From positions 1,644,845 through 1,708,844 of the forward strand of contig CABFPE010000100.1 in assembly GCA_900660155.1 (NCBI GenBank): 64,000 nucleotides of DNA. The letters are read 5' to 3'. Each line of letters begins with the position of its first letter. Within the stretch, counting starts at the first letter, position 1. This stretch comes from Hofstenia miamia (lineage: Eukaryota > Xenacoelomorpha > Acoela > Hofsteniidae). Made by a program: the position numbers and the translations under genes. Below are positions 26,051 to 37,726 of the stretch, piece by piece. The notes beneath the pieces were generated by a model. The model worked only from the letters and a program-made list of their open reading frames with translations, had not been told where the DNA came from and searched no databases.

Positions 26051-26635
26051 TAGCGATGAAAGTAGGGCAGAGCGAGACATGGGGTGGAGGTGAGACAGAT
26101 CCGGGGGGATGGTGCAATTTTTTCTAAAGTGAGTAACCATGTGGCAAACATGGGACAATCACGAAAAAAATGGCCAATTTTAGAAATTTTAAAATAATTG
26201 CTTAATATATTAAAAAAGGTGGTTGTTTGATAATATTTGGATATAGTTGTGAAATTTGATTCTATCCTATAGTGCCACAATAAAAATTTCTTATCTGAAT
26301 CTGAACTTGATTTGTGGTCAACAAGCGTTACAATTACACTGGAAGGAATGCAACAAGCCTTGTACAAAAATACTGATTAAAATATTGGCTTTATGAACAG
26401 TTTTTTATGCTAAAATTAAATTTAATTTACTATCATAATTGTTATTAAATTTTTATTGGTAGTAATACTATTTGAAATATGATTCTGCATCTGTAAGGAT
26501 TCAAAATTGTTAGCATTGCTTGTGCGAGCAAAATTTTTTCGAATTCGGCAATTTCGGGAAGTATGGGGCAGAAGTGAATACGTGAAAATGAGCAGGGTGG
26601 GGTAACTTAAGAAATCTGCCCCACTTCCATCTCTG
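26051..26635. mobile_element. hAT-type MITE, 585 bp
   Basis: Left end TAGCGATGAAAGTAGGGCAG and, on the minus strand, right end CAGAGATGGAAGTGGGGCAG match at 16 of 20 positions. The flanking 8-mers ATCGAAAC (26043-26050) and ATCAAAAC (26636-26643) match 7 of 8, the target-duplication length typical of hAT. The interior has open minus-strand frames (26367-26050) but nothing resembling a hAT transposase. It is non-autonomous and its age appears moderate given the differences between the ends. Confidence 0.75.
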
Positions 26636-27258
26636 ATCAAAACTAGACAGTATACATAGCAGACTTAGTGCAAAACATAGGTGTAGTGAACTAAATTGAC
26701 TATCTTCGACCCAGATTAAACACTGGATGCTATGAACCAAACTTCCTTACAACACAAAGGAGTTGGCACACATAAATTATATAATAATAATTGTATAATT
26801 ATTTAAAATCTAGTCTAATAGGAAATTTTAAATTGGACCAGACCCACATCAAGGCAAAGTGAAATTGGAGAAACGGCCCAATAAGTAAATGTATGGTCAG
26901 CATTAATTACTTTCATTTATATGCTCCCGTGTACTGCAGTATTTATCAACAACAGTTTTGAAAACAATCACAAAACAACATGAATAGATTTCAGAATGGT
27001 GAAAGGGGTTTAACAATAACGTAATGTTGCATTTACCTACAAAGCAAAGCAAAATTTATGAGCGAGATACGTAAAAACAATTGCCGCTTAAAGAAAAATA
27101 ATTTATTACATAAGAAAATTGCAATTTTCCTATGGTTTATTAGAGAAATAAATAAATATAATTGATAAAATCCATTTGATGAAATGTTGTTCTCGCGGAG
27201 ATTGCTTGCGTAGTGACAAGGGAATCGAAGTGCGAACAGGCTTTAAAGGAAGATTCAG

Positions 27259-27570
27259 ATGAGAATTTCTATTAAAATATTTCTACCTAAATTGATTTCC
27301 CAGTGCAATGGAATTAGAGATAAAAATCCTTCAATGGATAAACAAGAAAGCTTTAAATTGACGGTAAACAACACTGGTGACCAGAAAGAATGGCAATTGC
27401 CATCAGCTACTTACAATTTGTGCACTACAGAAATCAACAGTTACCTTCTTCCTATTAAATGCATTCAACAATTAAATAAAGTTCGGTACAACATTCTATT
27501 CTATTCTTGTAATTGCATTAAACGAGCTGCTCGAGATATTATTACATCTGTATCTAATGCCTTGCCTTAG
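27259..27570 (+). CDS. unrecognised 103-codon ORF, doubtful
   Basis: An ATG-started frame in a sequence otherwise rich in stops. The product (MRISIKIFLPKL...NALP) matches no family I know, has no signal peptide I would trust and no membrane segment. An AATAAA signal lies about 20 bases after the stop (27592-27598), and a less AT-rich patch precedes the ATG (27190-27250). It could be a small gene, the coding part of a longer non-coding transcript, or chance. Confidence 0.2.
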   Translation: MRISIKIFLPKLISQCNGIRDKNPSMDKQESFKLTVNNTGDQKEWQLPSATYNLCTTEINSYLLPIKCIQQLNKVRYNILFYSCNCIKRAARDIITSVSNALP

Positions 27571-27605
27571 TATCTAACGCCCAAATACTTTAAATAAAAA
27601 ACCAA

Positions 27606-27625
27606 ATATATATATATATATATAT
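27606..27625. repeat. (AT)n microsatellite
   Basis: Alternating AT run. Confidence 0.95.
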
Positions 27626-27972
27626 GTGTTGCTTTAATGCTAAACTTCCTTATCATTTCATGAAAAAAAACAACGAAAAATTTAATTAAAAGTACTTTGG
27701 GTACTTACTGTACCATCGTCAGTCAAAAACACAAATTAATTGGTGGTAAAAATATAAATTTACAAATTATTAATCAAAATCAAAATAGACTAAAATTAAA
27801 AAGGAGTTTGATGACATTTTGTATTTAAACTAGGTTTCTCTTCCTTAACAGAAATTGATTCTTCGATCTTGGTGCATTTGTGTTTCATTAAAATATTAAA
27901 GTCGGATGCTGATACTTTATGTATTTTTGAGTCCATATACATTTCAGATTGTAAGTTTCCATATAGATGTTC

Positions 27973-27976
<4 letters not shown>

Positions 27977-28013
<37 letters not shown>

Positions 28014-28050
28014 GACTGATAGATAGATAAATAGATAGATAGATAGATAG
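27977..28050. repeat. compound (AT)n / (GATA)n microsatellite
   Basis: An AT run (27977-28010) is followed by imperfect GATA/TAGA units (28017-28050). Confidence 0.95.
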
Positions 28051-28339
28051 TCGATGCCACTGGCTTAGCATCCTCTGATGTAAGCAATATTAACAAATAA
28101 AAAACTCTTTAAAATTATACTTCATGATAGATGATGTTATTATAGTAATTGATGTTGTCGAATACAACGCGCCTACGACTTCCATTTAGGGAATTTGTAA
28201 ACATTTTTCCCACATTTTTCCTTTGTGATATTTTCCGTAGTCATTAACATGCATTTAAAAACACTGAATATATATTATTGCAAAATTTCAAAAACATGCA
28301 AAAAGCCTAATATAATATAATTTAAGCTAACTGTTCAAC

Positions 28340-28880
28340 TGGGCCATGTAGAATCGCGGGGAGCTCAGACTACTACAGCGGTACTGGGGAACTCAATGGG
28401 TGAAAAGAAGGTTGCAAAGGCTACCATCGAAGTGAGCGACCCGCATTCCAACAGAAAAACAAAGAAATTTGCCATTATAACAAAGTAACAGTAAAGATCC
28501 ACCGAGGACTAACTTCCAAGGACGCCGAAGCGGTATCAATAGAGAATTCCAAACTCGCAAACGGTGCTACCCTATGTGTCTCTAGTTGTTAATTTCTAGC
28601 TCAATTAAAACGTTTCTCATTAGTTCTTATTTCTCAGCTCATGTAATAATAATAACAGCATGTAATTGCCATGCATTCACGTTAGCCAGCGGCTTGTTAT
28701 CATCACAGTGTAAGGTGTTAAGTGCATGTTCGAATTGCAAACAATCGATAAAAAGTTCTTATTCCCTAACAGTAGTCGTACAAGTAACTTAATGCGGTCC
28801 ATTTTTTTGGGCTGCCTGCCAGAATAAAGCGTGTTGTCGCCCTAAACTCGGAGGAGTAACTCCCAAATGGTCGCCGGAAA
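28340..28880. other. GC-richer island of unknown nature
   Basis: Less AT-rich than its surroundings. The plus strand at about 28398 reads MGEKKVAKATIEVSDPHSNR before the frame closes; a second patch at 28795-28880 reads GGGCTGCCTGCCAG. No terminal repeats and no known family. It could be a degraded repeat or an old exon. Confidence 0.35.
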
Positions 28881-28959
28881 CTTAAGCATCTATCATAACT
28901 ATCATACTTCCTAAAAAGGGATTAGCAATAATAAATAGAAGCAAAAAGCAAGCGCAGTT

Positions 28960-29125
28960 AGTGACCACCTTGCTATTTTGAATAAATAATGAACATTCAT
29001 TGGATAGTGTGCCTAAGATTATAACTAAGTGTTTCTTTGATTAAGAAGGGGAAATCTGTATGTGTAATACCATAAAATATGTAGAATAACAATTGGCTAT
29101 TAATTTTTAATCAAAATTAAAAAAC
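28960..29125 (-). pseudogene. degraded copy of the 40.2-kb ORF segment
   Basis: Read on the minus strand, this segment aligns with 40123-40290 on the plus strand over its length, at about four in five positions by eye. It encodes TDFPFLIKETLSYNLRHT against TDFPFSIKVALIYNLKHI at 40 kb; a 2-base deletion then breaks the frame. It abuts the end of Tc1 copy A, just as the 40-kb ORF abuts Tc1 copy B. Confidence 0.7.
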
Positions 29126-30488
29126 CTGTATTGGAAAAATGTATTCGGCCACCTGAAAAAAATTAACAAATGAGCAAATAAAAGAAAATTCAAAATAAGA
29201 TACATAAATGAATAATTGATGCAATATAAGCACTTTGCAATTTTGTAGGGTGTCCCTTTGAGCAAATAACAGCTTCTATGCACTCAACAGCTCGTCTTCA
29301 GTGTGAAGAGTATGCTGTCTAATTGATATTTGACCTCTTTCCACATACTTTCGATAATGATAAGGTCTGGAGATTGGCCAGGCCAGTCAGCAAGGATAGA
29401 AACCCTTCATTGTGGAAGAAGCTGTTCATTTCTTTTGAGGTATGACATGGAGCACCATCCTGCTCATATATTTAATCACTTGTAAAGAGTGGCAAGAGTT
29501 CCATTTCTAGAATCCGAGCATATATTGAGCTTCGGAAAGTACCAGTGATATGAATAATCTTGCGAAAGCCCCACTTCATATTGCGCACAATGCCATTATA
29601 GACTTCCCACCATACTTCATGGTCCCCGAGTAAATTGAGACAAGAATCTGAACTTCTGCTCAGCTGTCTCTTTATCAACATTCTTTTTGATGAGTATAGT
29701 TCAAATTTTGACTTATCTGAAAATATAACATTAGACCAATACTCAGATGAATTGTCTCGAATTAAATTGGCCCACCTAATATGGCAAAATCTTTGCCTGG
29801 GGTTAAGAATGGCTCTCTGGATGCCACGAAAGTGCCAATTGAATACTTCTTCAGGATCTTTCGCACCGTTCTTGCTGTCACAAGGTGACCATCAGCCCAT
29901 TCCTTACGAAATTCTTTTGAAGTCCTCCTGGGATTTCACTTTGAAAGGCACACAAGAGCTGATTTGGAGGTTTCGGGGGACTTCTTTGGTCTTCCGGATT
30001 TTGGCTTGGGACAATGATGTTTTTCGAAGTGCGACGTCTGATGATATCAGCGACAGTACTTCGAGGTCGCTCTACAAGTCGGGCTATATTACGTTAACTG
30101 ATCCTTTCCAAATGTTTGGAGACAATCAACTCGCGGATGGCAAGAGGTACGTAACCAGGCATCATATATGGCAAAAAAACACTGTTATTAGACATTTTCA
30201 ATATAAATAGACTGATAAAGGTCAACCAATGAAATTTTTTACATATTCTCTGATTTGGTCTGAAGTGGCCGAATACATTTTTCCAAGAAAAGATTTGCTA
30301 ACTACAAGCATTGTAGCATTTCTCCTTGAGATTTAAAGTAAAAAGTGATAGTTATGTTTCAACATTGATGAATTCCTCTTTCTGCAACACCAAATCTAAT
30401 TAAAAAATACCTATGACATTTTTGGCGTCCATTTCTTAGAAATATTTATGACAAATCATGGGCGGCCGAATTCTTTTTTCCAGTACTG
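29126..30488 (-). mobile_element. Tc1-like element, copy A, broken
   Basis: The left end (29126, CTGTATTGGAAAAATG, then TATTCGGCCACCTG) is repeated inverted at the right end as CAGTACTGGAAAAAAGAATTCGG, ending at 30488 next to TA. A further copy of the end motif lies inside the right arm at 30264-30288 (GTGGCCGAATACATTTTTCC), so the right arm may have the double-repeat layout of IR/DR Tc1 elements. The minus strand encodes VFLPYMMPGYVPLAIRELIV and SKHLERIS (HTH region), ARLVERPRSTVADIIRR, then in several frames EVWWEVYNGI, EQDGAPCHTSKEM with the second catalytic Asp, and ADWPGQSPDLIIIESMWKEVKY with the Glu. Many stops and frameshifts make it inactive. The plus-strand frame at 29635-30210 is its antisense shadow. 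Confidence 0.85.
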
Positions 30489-30808
30489 TATTAGGGTGAG
30501 TTCTAATTGCTCGATAAAATATATTGATCAATAATCTTAGTCCACGTACTGACAAGTGTTTTCAACAGCAAACATGTTTCTCTATATAATAATAATTTCA
30601 TATGTGATAAAACGAAGGAAAGAGAAACATATTTTATTGTTTCAAAATAGATGTTTACTAGAAGTTATTGCAGTCTCTTATTATAATTGCAGTTATAAAA
30701 GAGTCTTCTTTGGCAATGAAAATTAGAAAAAACTGTAGACTAACTGTAATTGAAATAAAGCTATTCAAATTTCATTTGATAACCTGCAGCTTGTCTGCTT
30801 AGTTTGGC

Positions 30809-31190
30809 AACACAGTGGAAACACTGTTAACAAGACTGCTCCCGGTTTCCAGTTATGAGTGCGTCTCATGGGGTGGGCATGTAATGAAATAGGCCAAGAG
30901 CCAGCGTTTGCTGTGCTTTGTGTTAGGCAGATTTGCCGTGTCATCGTGGTTTTTGGTTGCAGCAAGCAAGCACTAAGTTACCACCGTTAGCAATCTTTTG
31001 GCTGGCCAAAGCGGGAGAGGCCTTCGGCTTCATTCTGCTGATCAGACTCAACTCTAATCAGCGCTCTGAGTGCCAGGGTCACCAGAGAATTTAATAGTCA
31101 CACTTCTGGTGATAAAGGTCCGGACCCGGATAATGATTTTACTCACTTTTCAATCTGTTGACTGGTACAGTAACCCAACCACACACCAGT
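30809..31190. repeat. second copy of the GC-richer repeat
   Basis: Aligns with 22560-23110 with many substitutions and several deletions. Shared stretches include TCTGCTGATCAGACTCAA and CCAGCGTTTGCTGTGC. It lies about 320 bp beyond Tc1 copy A. Confidence 0.75.
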
Positions 31191-31376
31191 GTCTAGATCA
31201 GGAGAATATACAAAGTTCATGCTCAACTTTACAGCATTTGCAGTGAATTCGGGGAAAAATGATGCTACATTTTTTAATAAAAAAATCTTAGAAATTTAAT
31301 GCCATGATTAGCTACGAAATAAGTCAATCATCCCATAATTATAAAGTAAGCAGGTAGAACTTCTTATGAAATTCAA

Positions 31377-31708
31377 TATATATATATATATNACATTAGA
31401 CCAATACTCAGATGAATTGTCTCGAATTAAATTGGCCCACCTAATATGGCAAAATCTTTGCCTGGGGTTAAGAATGGCTCTCTGGATGCCACGAAAGTGC
31501 CAATTGAATACTTCTTCAGGATCTTTCGCACCGTTCTTGCTGTCACAAGGTGACCATCAGCCCATTCCTTACGAAATTCTTTTGAAGTCCTCCTGGGATT
31601 TCACTTTGAAAGGCACACAAGAGCTGATTTGGAGGTTTCGGGGGACTTCTTTGGTCTTCCGGATTTTGGCTTGGGACAATGATNTATATATATATATATA
31701 TATATATA
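31377..31708. repeat. misplaced copy of a Tc1 interior inside an (AT)n run
   Basis: An AT run is interrupted by an N (31392), an exact copy of 29731-30023, another N (31684) and more AT. The inserted block has no transposon ends and is identical to part of Tc1 copy A 1.7 kb away, so it is almost certainly a gap-filling error in the microsatellite. Confidence 0.85.
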
Positions 31709-31709
31709 G

Positions 31710-34700
31710 TAGTCCTAACGTGAATCGGATGTTGTTGAACTTATAGTTGATGAAATTGTGATAAAAAATCCATTACGAAGCTGTTTCCAGGAAAAAAACC
31801 AGAGAAAAATAAAAGGGATGTTAAGATGGCGTATTTGGTTGATGACATTGTGAGCAAATATCAAACATTTAATGACTGAACGTAGAAAAGTTAGGAAAGT
31901 GTTGAATTTTAAATCTCGATGTTAATTTAGCATTGAAATTCGATGGCAATGAAATTTTTAAGTAGCAAGTGAAAGCAAAATTATATTCCCACCTCAAGGC
32001 TGCGACTTCATACTCAACTGATGCTAATTGCATTTTTCTTTAATCATAATGTTAAATATTACGCAAAATCCTGCTTTGCCGTAAGTAGCATTCACGTATG
32101 GTGAGCATTAAATAAAAAACAGTGAGGTTTTATGTTAAACAATTTAAATGGTTCACTTTTCAAGGTCATCACGGCGTTGAAAATTGGGCAATATTTAGAG
32201 TCAAACGAAAGCCTGATTGACTTCCCACAAGAAGCCTAGCCTAATAGAAATTACAACAAAATAATATTTAAACGAATTTATGCAAATCAATTAAATTTAG
32301 AGAACATGTTCACTCGCACAAGTTAATTAACAAAAGTTCGACTGGACATAATGGAACCGCCAGTCCACTCAAGGTCAATCTAATGCGTTTAAGAATGCAT
32401 ACTCTAAAATGCTTACAAAATTTTATCAAAAAAACGCATGACACTGTTTAGCGTTTGAGGTTGTCATAAAATAAATGGATAAATTCGTGAATTTTTTATG
32501 TTCTCCACTGCATTTAAAAAGTTTGACATCGATTTTAAGCGCTTCTAGAATTTTGGGACTTTCAATTAGTGATAAAACATTTTCATTAAAATTTACGATG
32601 CACTAAGCATCAGAATATGATCAAATAATATTACGGAGTGGAATAAATTTCTAATCAAGTTCAGTCAGGTAAATATGCATCAGTGATGTAAAACTAATTG
32701 GACTAACAAAAGCAATCAACAGAAATTAAAGGCAATAAATTTACTTTGAAATTCTATCCAAAAATAGATTAATTCAACTTCACAAGAAACACTGGAGAAA
32801 TAATGAGAAATATTTGAACTTTGTAACTTTTCAGTTCGAGGAAAAGGATTTTAAATTGTCAGGCCAATTCTTACTATATTGCTGTGCTTGTAGACGAATA
32901 ATAAATTTTGAAAGAGCACTAAAGTCAATATTTGATATTTAGCAGTCCATTGAAAGAATAGCAGCTTTGAATCGTATGGCGTGAGTTTGCTTTAAGAAAT
33001 TTAATACAATTCATTACTAATTGATAAAATATAATTTACTTGATTTTTTCCAATTAATAATAATAATTAAAGCAACAATAAAATTAACAATCACGCAATG
33101 TTGAAAAACCCCAAAATGGGCAAATGGGTTATGATTCCCAACAAAAATTAAGAAGTCGCTCACGTCTCATTAAGAAATTTTTCAGAATAATCAATAATAG
33201 GGTTAGGTAAGACCATTACTGAAAAAATCATAAAAGTATTTTGATTAAAATAGACAACAAACGAATCTATCGTCATATACCACTTGAGAAATTGAAATAC
33301 TTGTAAAGAAAATATGATAGCTTTCATTTTTTAATGTAAATCAGCTAATTTTTTCAGAAAAGTGAGTGATAAGCTAGGTGATTTTTTTATTGACTTTAAA
33401 CCTTGAAAAATTGACCTGACGAATTGACTTGAAAAAGGAAAAAATGACTGTAAAAAATGACTTTAAAAATCATTATTTCTACAAAACAAATATTTATCAA
33501 AGGAGTTCACGTCGAAAAGAATGGAAGCCTCTATATTCTGTTCAAGAAAATTGCTATCCTCTTCAGGAAGTATGTTAAGTTTTGTAAAAGACCGTTCCAT
33601 GCCTCTCCACTCGAAAGTTGAGCCGCAGTCTTGAGACAAGTGAAACAGCCTTCCATTTCTATTGCTAACAATTGAAATTGACCGCTTTTATTGATGTTCA
33701 TTCAAAAATGGAATTTTTACCAAAAAATCACCTTTTTGACCGACTTTACCCAAAAATTGGTCAAATAGACCCTAATGTTGAGGTGAGTTTTCGAATTTGG
33801 TTCTGCAAAACCAAAGTATTCCTTGTTTACGGATTTAAGGTTGTCGACTGCATTCCAGTGACTATAATAAGAGAATACGTTACACCTATTATATCTAATC
33901 TTTTATTAATATGCGATAGTGCAAAACTTGATTTCAAAATGTCTTATGGAGCAAGATATCATATATTTCCATGAAGTGCATTGGTTGCTGGTTGAATCCT
34001 GGATTAAATACAAGCTGTATATGCTTATGCATCACACAATCTATATCTTAGATATTCCTGCTTATCTAATTAACATGCTAGAGATTGATCAGACAAGTAA
34101 GCAGAAAAGGATTGTGTACAAGCATTTGTGGCACATGCCCTGGAGCTTTTTCTGTAACTTCTTATGCATGGAATACTTTACCTTAATGCTTAATTGGCTG
34201 TTCCTTAAGTGATGTATTCAAGAAAGAAAGGTAAAATATTTTGATTTAGGGCTATTATTATGGAGACGTAATAGTGGTGCTTAAACTTTTGAAATAATAA
34301 TAATAACGTTTTACATACAAATTGAAAAATGAATGTTTGCTGGTAATTATTATTTCTGGTTATAATATAAAATCCTTTCTAATTGGAGAATAGATTTTAA
34401 ATATAAACGTGTGCAAATAAATGAAAGCGTTCATGGAATATAGGAGTAGGGATTTAATGGGTGATAAATCACGATTTTTAGTATTCTGTCAGATGATAAA
34501 TTACTTCTATTTCCCAAAAGCAGCCGAGCGCATGACAGACTTCTAAAATAATCGATTAATTTGGAGGCCGTTAAATACTCTCAAACACTCACTTCTGATA
34601 GGATAAAGAGTGTTTTCGGAAGTATATTTCAAAAGATATTTCAAAGTTGTACATTATTGGATTTTTACTATCAGAAAGTTTAAATGAGCCTTTTACCTTT

Positions 34701-34808
34701 GTAGCACCATATGTTTCTCAGAGTGCTGCTATCATTTCATTGGAATAAGAACGTTATTCAAGAACAATTTACAATAGCTAAAATTAGAATGAATGCTCTG
34801 CTTACACC
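31710..34808. other. gene-poor AT-rich stretch
   Basis: No recognised gene. Overlapping plus-strand frames at 33672-33974 and 33919-34212 are longer than usual here but resemble no family I know. Positions 33390-33470 hold loosely repeated TGACTT(G/T)AAA units. Confidence 0.45.
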
Positions 34809-34836
34809 ATATATATATATATATATATATATATAT
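34809..34836. repeat. (AT)n microsatellite at the edge of a gap
   Basis: Alternating AT ending at the N run; probably the reason the assembly broke here. Confidence 0.95.
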
Positions 34837-35836
34837 NNNNNNNNNNNNNNNNNNNNNNNNNNNNNNNNNNNNNNNNNNNNNNNNNNNNNNNNNNNNNNNN
34901 NNNNNNNNNNNNNNNNNNNNNNNNNNNNNNNNNNNNNNNNNNNNNNNNNNNNNNNNNNNNNNNNNNNNNNNNNNNNNNNNNNNNNNNNNNNNNNNNNNNN
35001 NNNNNNNNNNNNNNNNNNNNNNNNNNNNNNNNNNNNNNNNNNNNNNNNNNNNNNNNNNNNNNNNNNNNNNNNNNNNNNNNNNNNNNNNNNNNNNNNNNNN
35101 NNNNNNNNNNNNNNNNNNNNNNNNNNNNNNNNNNNNNNNNNNNNNNNNNNNNNNNNNNNNNNNNNNNNNNNNNNNNNNNNNNNNNNNNNNNNNNNNNNNN
35201 NNNNNNNNNNNNNNNNNNNNNNNNNNNNNNNNNNNNNNNNNNNNNNNNNNNNNNNNNNNNNNNNNNNNNNNNNNNNNNNNNNNNNNNNNNNNNNNNNNNN
35301 NNNNNNNNNNNNNNNNNNNNNNNNNNNNNNNNNNNNNNNNNNNNNNNNNNNNNNNNNNNNNNNNNNNNNNNNNNNNNNNNNNNNNNNNNNNNNNNNNNNN
35401 NNNNNNNNNNNNNNNNNNNNNNNNNNNNNNNNNNNNNNNNNNNNNNNNNNNNNNNNNNNNNNNNNNNNNNNNNNNNNNNNNNNNNNNNNNNNNNNNNNNN
35501 NNNNNNNNNNNNNNNNNNNNNNNNNNNNNNNNNNNNNNNNNNNNNNNNNNNNNNNNNNNNNNNNNNNNNNNNNNNNNNNNNNNNNNNNNNNNNNNNNNNN
35601 NNNNNNNNNNNNNNNNNNNNNNNNNNNNNNNNNNNNNNNNNNNNNNNNNNNNNNNNNNNNNNNNNNNNNNNNNNNNNNNNNNNNNNNNNNNNNNNNNNNN
35701 NNNNNNNNNNNNNNNNNNNNNNNNNNNNNNNNNNNNNNNNNNNNNNNNNNNNNNNNNNNNNNNNNNNNNNNNNNNNNNNNNNNNNNNNNNNNNNNNNNNN
35801 NNNNNNNNNNNNNNNNNNNNNNNNNNNNNNNNNNNN
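34837..35836. other. assembly gap, 1000 N
   Basis: Exactly 1000 N, a conventional placeholder length; the true size is unknown. It should hold the 5' part of the transposase gene that follows and the left end of that element. Confidence 0.99.
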
Positions 35837-36563
35837 AAGCATGGGTTTGAAACCCTACATCCCGAGATTATTTCATGCACTCCATGAAGACGACTCAGAT
35901 CGACGCCTACAGTTTGCAGAAGAATTTTTGGCTTATGCTGAAGAAAATGTTTCCTTTGTTAATTCCATCTTATGGTCTGATGAGGCAGTATTTAAGCTGA
36001 ACAGTCACATTAACAGGCACAACTGCATCTACTGGAGAAGCAATAATCCCCACGAGATCATCGAAAAAGAAGTAAATCTTCCAGGAGTCACAGTCTGGTG
36101 CGGCATTTCTTCTCAAGGAATTATTGGGCCCTACTTCTTTGATGGTACTGTGTCAGGTTCGTCTTACCTTAAAATGCTATCCGAATGGCTGTGGCCTCAG
36201 ATTGAGTCGAGAATACAAGGTGGTGAACGAATCATTTTCCAGCACGACGGAGCAACACCACATTTTGCAATTATTGTGAGAGACTGGTTGAATGCAAAGT
36301 TCCCGGCTTCGTGGATTGGAAGGCGTGGTTGGATGGAATGGCCGCCGCGTTCGCCTGATCTTACCCCACCGGACTTTTTTCTTTGGGGAACGTTGAAAGA
36401 CTTGGTGTACAACAGAAAGCCTCAAACAATCGAGGAATTGACCGCAGCAATCACCGATGGTGTACTATCAATTGACAATGAGTTGTGCCAAAGGGTGTGC
36501 CAGTCGGTATCTTCAAGGCTGCAGAAATGTTTGAACAGCGATGGTCATCATTTCGAAGACTGA
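35837..36563 (+). CDS. DD41D mariner-family transposase, C-terminal part
   Basis: An open frame runs from the gap edge to TGA at 36563 without a break, about 240 codons. It enters in mid-protein (LKPYIPRLFHALHEDD), so the N-terminal HTH part, usually about 100 residues, lies in the gap. The catalytic triad is visible: LWSDEAVFKLN, IFQHDGATPHFA and SPDLTPPDFFLWG. There are 41 residues between the second and third Asp, which makes it DD41D, the spacing of the rosa-type mariners. Canonical side motifs HRHNCIYW-like (NRHNCIYW) and VTVWCGISSQGIIGPYFF are intact. AATAAA follows at 36609. A likely 3' terminus reading GAGGGTGTGACAAAAGTAAC on the minus strand lies at about 36662-36681. All three catalytic residues and the open frame suggest a young copy. 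The enzyme would cut and paste its own DNA at TA sites. Confidence 0.9.
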
Positions 36564-37515
36564 ATTACTATTCGAACATGAATTGAAACGACGTTTTTAG
36601 TTATGTTTAAATAAAAATTTAATGTTTTACATGTATATTGTATCTAAATTTCATATTTTGCGTTACTTTTGTCACACCCTCAAAATATTGAAATCAGATG
36701 CATGTAAATGTTGCTACGTTGAAAGGCGATTACGATATAAATTGAGAACACTTCTTAAGATTCTGTGAACACTCCGTTAGAGAATGAATGTTGTGGATTC
36801 GATAATTCTTATCGAAGTCCATCCAAGATCGGAAGATGACATTTCCCATGCACAAAGCATGGATGAACATCGATCTTCTTGTAAAGAAGGTAGTCCGGAT
36901 ATCTGGTGATCTGTAACACTGCCAGTTTCTAGAAAAATTGTTTCACCAAATTCAAAATGCTTGCTTGAGTAAAAGGATCTTTAATCAATTTTCGCCTTCG
37001 CTTAAACATTCTCAATGCAGATGTGAATGATTCTTCACTTAAATAATAACATTTAGTGATATATATTCGGTCGGATAACCAGATGCAGCTCATAATCCTT
37101 GAAATAACAATGCAGCAAAACTGTAGTAGGATCTAACTGATTTAACAAATGTTAGACTTTCATTGATTCGTTCATGAGCAATTAAAAAGCAATGAGTCAC
37201 ATCACGTCACATCACGGCACATTTTTTGATTGTTTTAAAATATTTCTTTCCTATATTTTTTAGAAATATAATGAAATTTTCATAAAAGCGTACGATTGCA
37301 TTCATTATTACCGGATATAATCTTTAGTTTTTTTTGACTCACCCTGTATATTTATAAGTAGTTTAGTATATCGTTTTCATTTACTGCGTTTAGAGAAGGA
37401 GGAGAAATTTTGACCTGAAAAAGCTGACCAAGCTTTCAAAACTTTCAAATATTTACATCTGAAAAATATCTGCAAAACCTTTATGAGCATGGAATTAGCA
37501 GGTAATTAGACTTCA

Positions 37516-37726
37516 TTACCTCCCCAAGGAGGTTATAATTTGGTAGCATTGGTTTGTTTGTTTGTTTGTCTGTTAGCAAATTTTCGGAAAAATTAATAAA
37601 TGGATTGACCTCAAATTTTCACCAGAGGTGCGTCTCCGCCCAAGGAGGAATCCATTAAATGTTGGTGCTAATCCGGGGGACACAAGCAGCGTGGCGGAGG
37701 TCTGGGCTCTCCGAGTGCTTTTCTAG
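37516..37726 (+). repeat. SINE-like dispersed repeat
   Basis: It starts TTACCTCCCCAAGGAGG, a small hairpin, followed by TTTGGTAGCATTGG and TTTG repeats. It ends GGCGGAGGTCTGGGCTCTCC, then GAGTGCTTTTCTAG. From memory this head and tail belong to a repeat found across marine invertebrates and fish, with the same middle (ATGGATTGACCTCAAATTTTC and GGGGGA). It is about 210 bp and has no protein. No target duplication is visible. Confidence 0.6.

Noticed and set aside
29635-30210. 191-codon plus-strand frame
   Set aside because: It is the antisense of the Tc1 copy A transposase, whose motifs read on the minus strand. The shorter frame at 31366-31746 is its misassembled copy.
33672-34212. Two overlapping plus-strand frames, considered as a piggyBac transposase (FDRLYPKIGQID, EVSFRIWF)
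   Set aside because: The resemblance is limited to a few residues, the DDD motifs are absent and no TTAA-flanked ends were found.
34711-35887. Long open frames across the N run on both strands
   Set aside because: They consist of N translated as X; only the part after 35836 is sequence.
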